A stretch of 6,606 nt of DNA from Candidatus Altarchaeota archaeon (GTDB lineage Archaea > Altiarchaeota > Altiarchaeia > IMC4 > SCGC-AAA252-I15). Below the pieces are notes generated by a model. It ran no database searches. It had not been told where the DNA came from and saw only the letters and a list, made by a program, of their open reading frames with translations. Positions within the stretch are counted from its first letter, which is position 1, and every line of letters begins with the position of its first letter. Location: positions 1-6,606 of the forward strand of contig JAPKXP010000083.1 in NCBI GenBank assembly GCA_026394745.1. Reading direction: 5' to 3'. Both the position numbers and the translations under genes were made by a program. This document shows, piece by piece, positions 5,547-6,606 of this stretch.

Positions 5547-6119
5547 ATGATAGCGATTGTAGACTACAAAGGCCAGTACGTGCACAGGATATGGAGGTCT
5601 CTGCGCGAGATTGGAGTGGAAAGCAAGATTGTCCCATACTCCACGCCACTACGTGAGGTAAAGGACATGAATCCTGAGGCCATTGTACTGAGCGGCGGGC
5701 CTTACAGCGTCTACGACGACGAAGGGATTCTTGGAGACTTCCGCGGGTTCATAGACTCCGGCCTGCCTGTGCTTGGCATATGCCTCGGGCACCAGATAAT
5801 CGGGAGGGCGTTCGGCGGGGAAGTAAAGCGCGGCGAAAGCGGCGAGTATGCTGCGGTCGAAATCGAGGTTCTTGAGGAGGACGACTTGTTTAAGGGCGTC
5901 GGGAAGAATCTCGTAGTCTGGGAGTCCCACAGGGACGAGGTCTCAAAGCTTCCCGAAGACTTCATACTACTCGCCAAGTCCGATGTTTGCGCCGTAGAAG
6001 CGATGAAGCACAAAGCCAAGAGGATTTACGGCGTCCAGTTCCATCCTGAAGTGCATCACACGCCGCAGGGCTTCGACATACTAAAGAATTTCGTGTCAGT
6101 TTGCGCAGTTAAGAAATAA
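5547..6119 (+). CDS. guaAA: GMP synthase, glutamine amidotransferase subunit (GuaA subunit A)
   Basis: The 190-residue product is a free-standing class I glutamine amidotransferase of the archaeal GMP synthase type. It releases ammonia from glutamine and passes it to a separate ATP-pyrophosphatase subunit (GuaAB, not in this window), which aminates XMP to GMP in the cytoplasm. The nucleophile is Cys79 in GICLGHQIIG (residues 77-86). His166 and Glu168 in YGVQFHPEVHHT (161-172) complete the triad. LSGGPYSVYDDEG (48-60) forms the oxyanion strand region, and VVWESHRDEV (123-132) is typical of the GuaA branch rather than of TrpG or PabA. The frame is open 19 codons further back, but those lie over the promoter and overlap the neighbouring start. 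The ATG at 5547 begins the first strand (MIAIVDYKGQY). No Shine-Dalgarno site is seen, which suggests a leaderless transcript. Its stop is one base from the stop of the convergent next gene. Confidence 0.94.
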   Translation: MIAIVDYKGQYVHRIWRSLREIGVESKIVPYSTPLREVKDMNPEAIVLSGGPYSVYDDEGILGDFRGFIDSGLPVLGICLGHQIIGRAFGGEVKRGESGEYAAVEIEVLEEDDLFKGVGKNLVVWESHRDEVSKLPEDFILLAKSDVCAVEAMKHKAKRIYGVQFHPEVHHTPQGFDILKNFVSVCAVKK

Positions 6120-6120
6120 G

Positions 6121-6606
6121 CTATCTCCTTCTGCCCTGCGTCCTCTTCTGGGCGGCCTCTTCTGGGGTCGTATCCTCCATCATCTCCTCCAGTTCCTCGA
6201 ACACGCCCTTATGCTTCCTGCCGCGCCCGCCCATTATGGACTCCTTTAGAGTCTGCCTTTCCCTTGCTTTTTCAGCCTCTTCAGGGCTTCTGTCGCCTGA
6301 TCTATCAGGCTCCTTTTCTGCTGGCGCTGCAGGGGCTGATGCCTGGGGCGAAGCCGCTCCTCCTGCGGCAGGAGCCTCCTCCTTCATGAAGTCGAACTGT
6401 AGTTGCTCGCCTGGCGCAGGCTTTGCTTCCCCTCCGGCTTCAGGAGCCGACGGAGTCCCTGCTGGAGCTGAAGCCGCTGCTCCAGCTGCCGGAGCTTGTT
6501 CTCCTCCTTGCGCTGCCTCGACTTTCGTGCCCTTGTCTCTGAGGGCACTCCATGCGCCGACCATGTCGCCGACTACACCCACATACTCCCTCTTCGGCTT
6601 TGTGGA
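6121..6606 (-). CDS. Ala/Pro-rich low-complexity protein of unknown function, 5'-truncated
   Basis: I do not recognise this gene. The minus-strand frame is open to the right edge of the window, so at least 161 C-terminal residues are visible. A GTG at 6582 is a possible but unsupported start; the eight residues before it (STKPKREY) read naturally into the protein. Residues about 30-98 of the visible part are rich in Ala, Pro, Gly and Glu and look disordered. They are interrupted by one hydrophobic island, QLQFDFM. The C-terminal third is charged and probably helical (EEAEKARERQTLKES, then FEELEEMMED), ending in a basic RTQGRRR. No signal peptide or membrane segment is visible. The strong bias raises the chance of a spurious frame. 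However, the alternation of acidic and basic blocks, the clean stop one base from guaAA and continuity to the edge favour a real gene. It could be a linker plus tail of a larger protein. Confidence 0.6.
   Translation of the reverse strand, partial: STKPKREYVGVVGDMVGAWSALRDKGTKVEAAQGGEQAPAAGAAASAPAGTPSAPEAGGEAKPAPGEQLQFDFMKEEAPAAGGAASPQASAPAAPAEKEPDRSGDRSPEEAEKARERQTLKESIMGGRGRKHKGVFEELEEMMEDTTPEEAAQKRTQGRRR

Noticed and set aside
1..6606. tRNA genes, CRISPR arrays, insertion sequences, attachment sites
   Set aside because: Coding sequence fills almost the whole window. The only sizeable gap (5492-5546) is a promoter region, and no spaced direct repeats, transposase motifs or tRNA-like folds were seen.

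Overview
The window looks like a gene-dense stretch of an archaeal chromosome, roughly half G+C. Three things point to Archaea: a canonical Trm56-type tRNA ribose methyltransferase (essentially an archaeal family), a GMP synthase made as a separate glutamine amidotransferase subunit, and three enzymes of methanofuran biosynthesis (MfnB, MfnE, MfnF). Methanofuran carries C1 units in methanogens, Archaeoglobus-like archaea and several uncultured archaeal lineages. The sequence alone does not allow a genus or phylum to be named, and a methanogenic lifestyle is not shown.

Layout. (1) Bases 1-2080, plus strand: a 5'-truncated DUF429/RNase H-fold protein, then trm56, then mfnF. They are packed head to tail, with a 1-base gap and then an 8-base overlap, so probably one operon whose promoter lies outside the window. 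(2) Bases 2048-5491, minus strand: a B12-binding-type radical SAM protein, mfnE, mfnB and a HisA-like TIM-barrel protein of the COG1411 type. All three junctions are 4-base start/stop overlaps (ATGA, ATGA, TTGA), so this is a translationally coupled operon. It converges on mfnF with a 33-base overlap of the two coding ends. (3) Bases 5492-5546: a 55-base divergent promoter region with a near-symmetrical TATA element that could serve both directions. (4) Bases 5547-6119, plus strand: guaAA. (5) Bases 6121-6606, minus strand: the C-terminal part of an Ala/Pro-rich, probably disordered protein of unknown function that runs off the window. No RNA genes, insertion sequences or CRISPR arrays were seen.

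How the genes fit together. In the known pathway MfnB makes the furan (4-HFC-phosphate) from two glyceraldehyde-3-phosphates, an aminotransferase (MfnC, not here) gives the aminomethylfuran phosphate, MfnE phosphorylates it to the diphosphate, and MfnF condenses this with gamma-glutamyltyramine (made by MfnA and MfnD, not here). The two convergent operons therefore hold half of the known pathway. The less understood passengers are the radical SAM protein and the COG1411 protein. Their tight coupling to mfnE and mfnB makes them candidates for an extra or alternative step in making or modifying this cofactor. That is inference from context, not shown by sequence.
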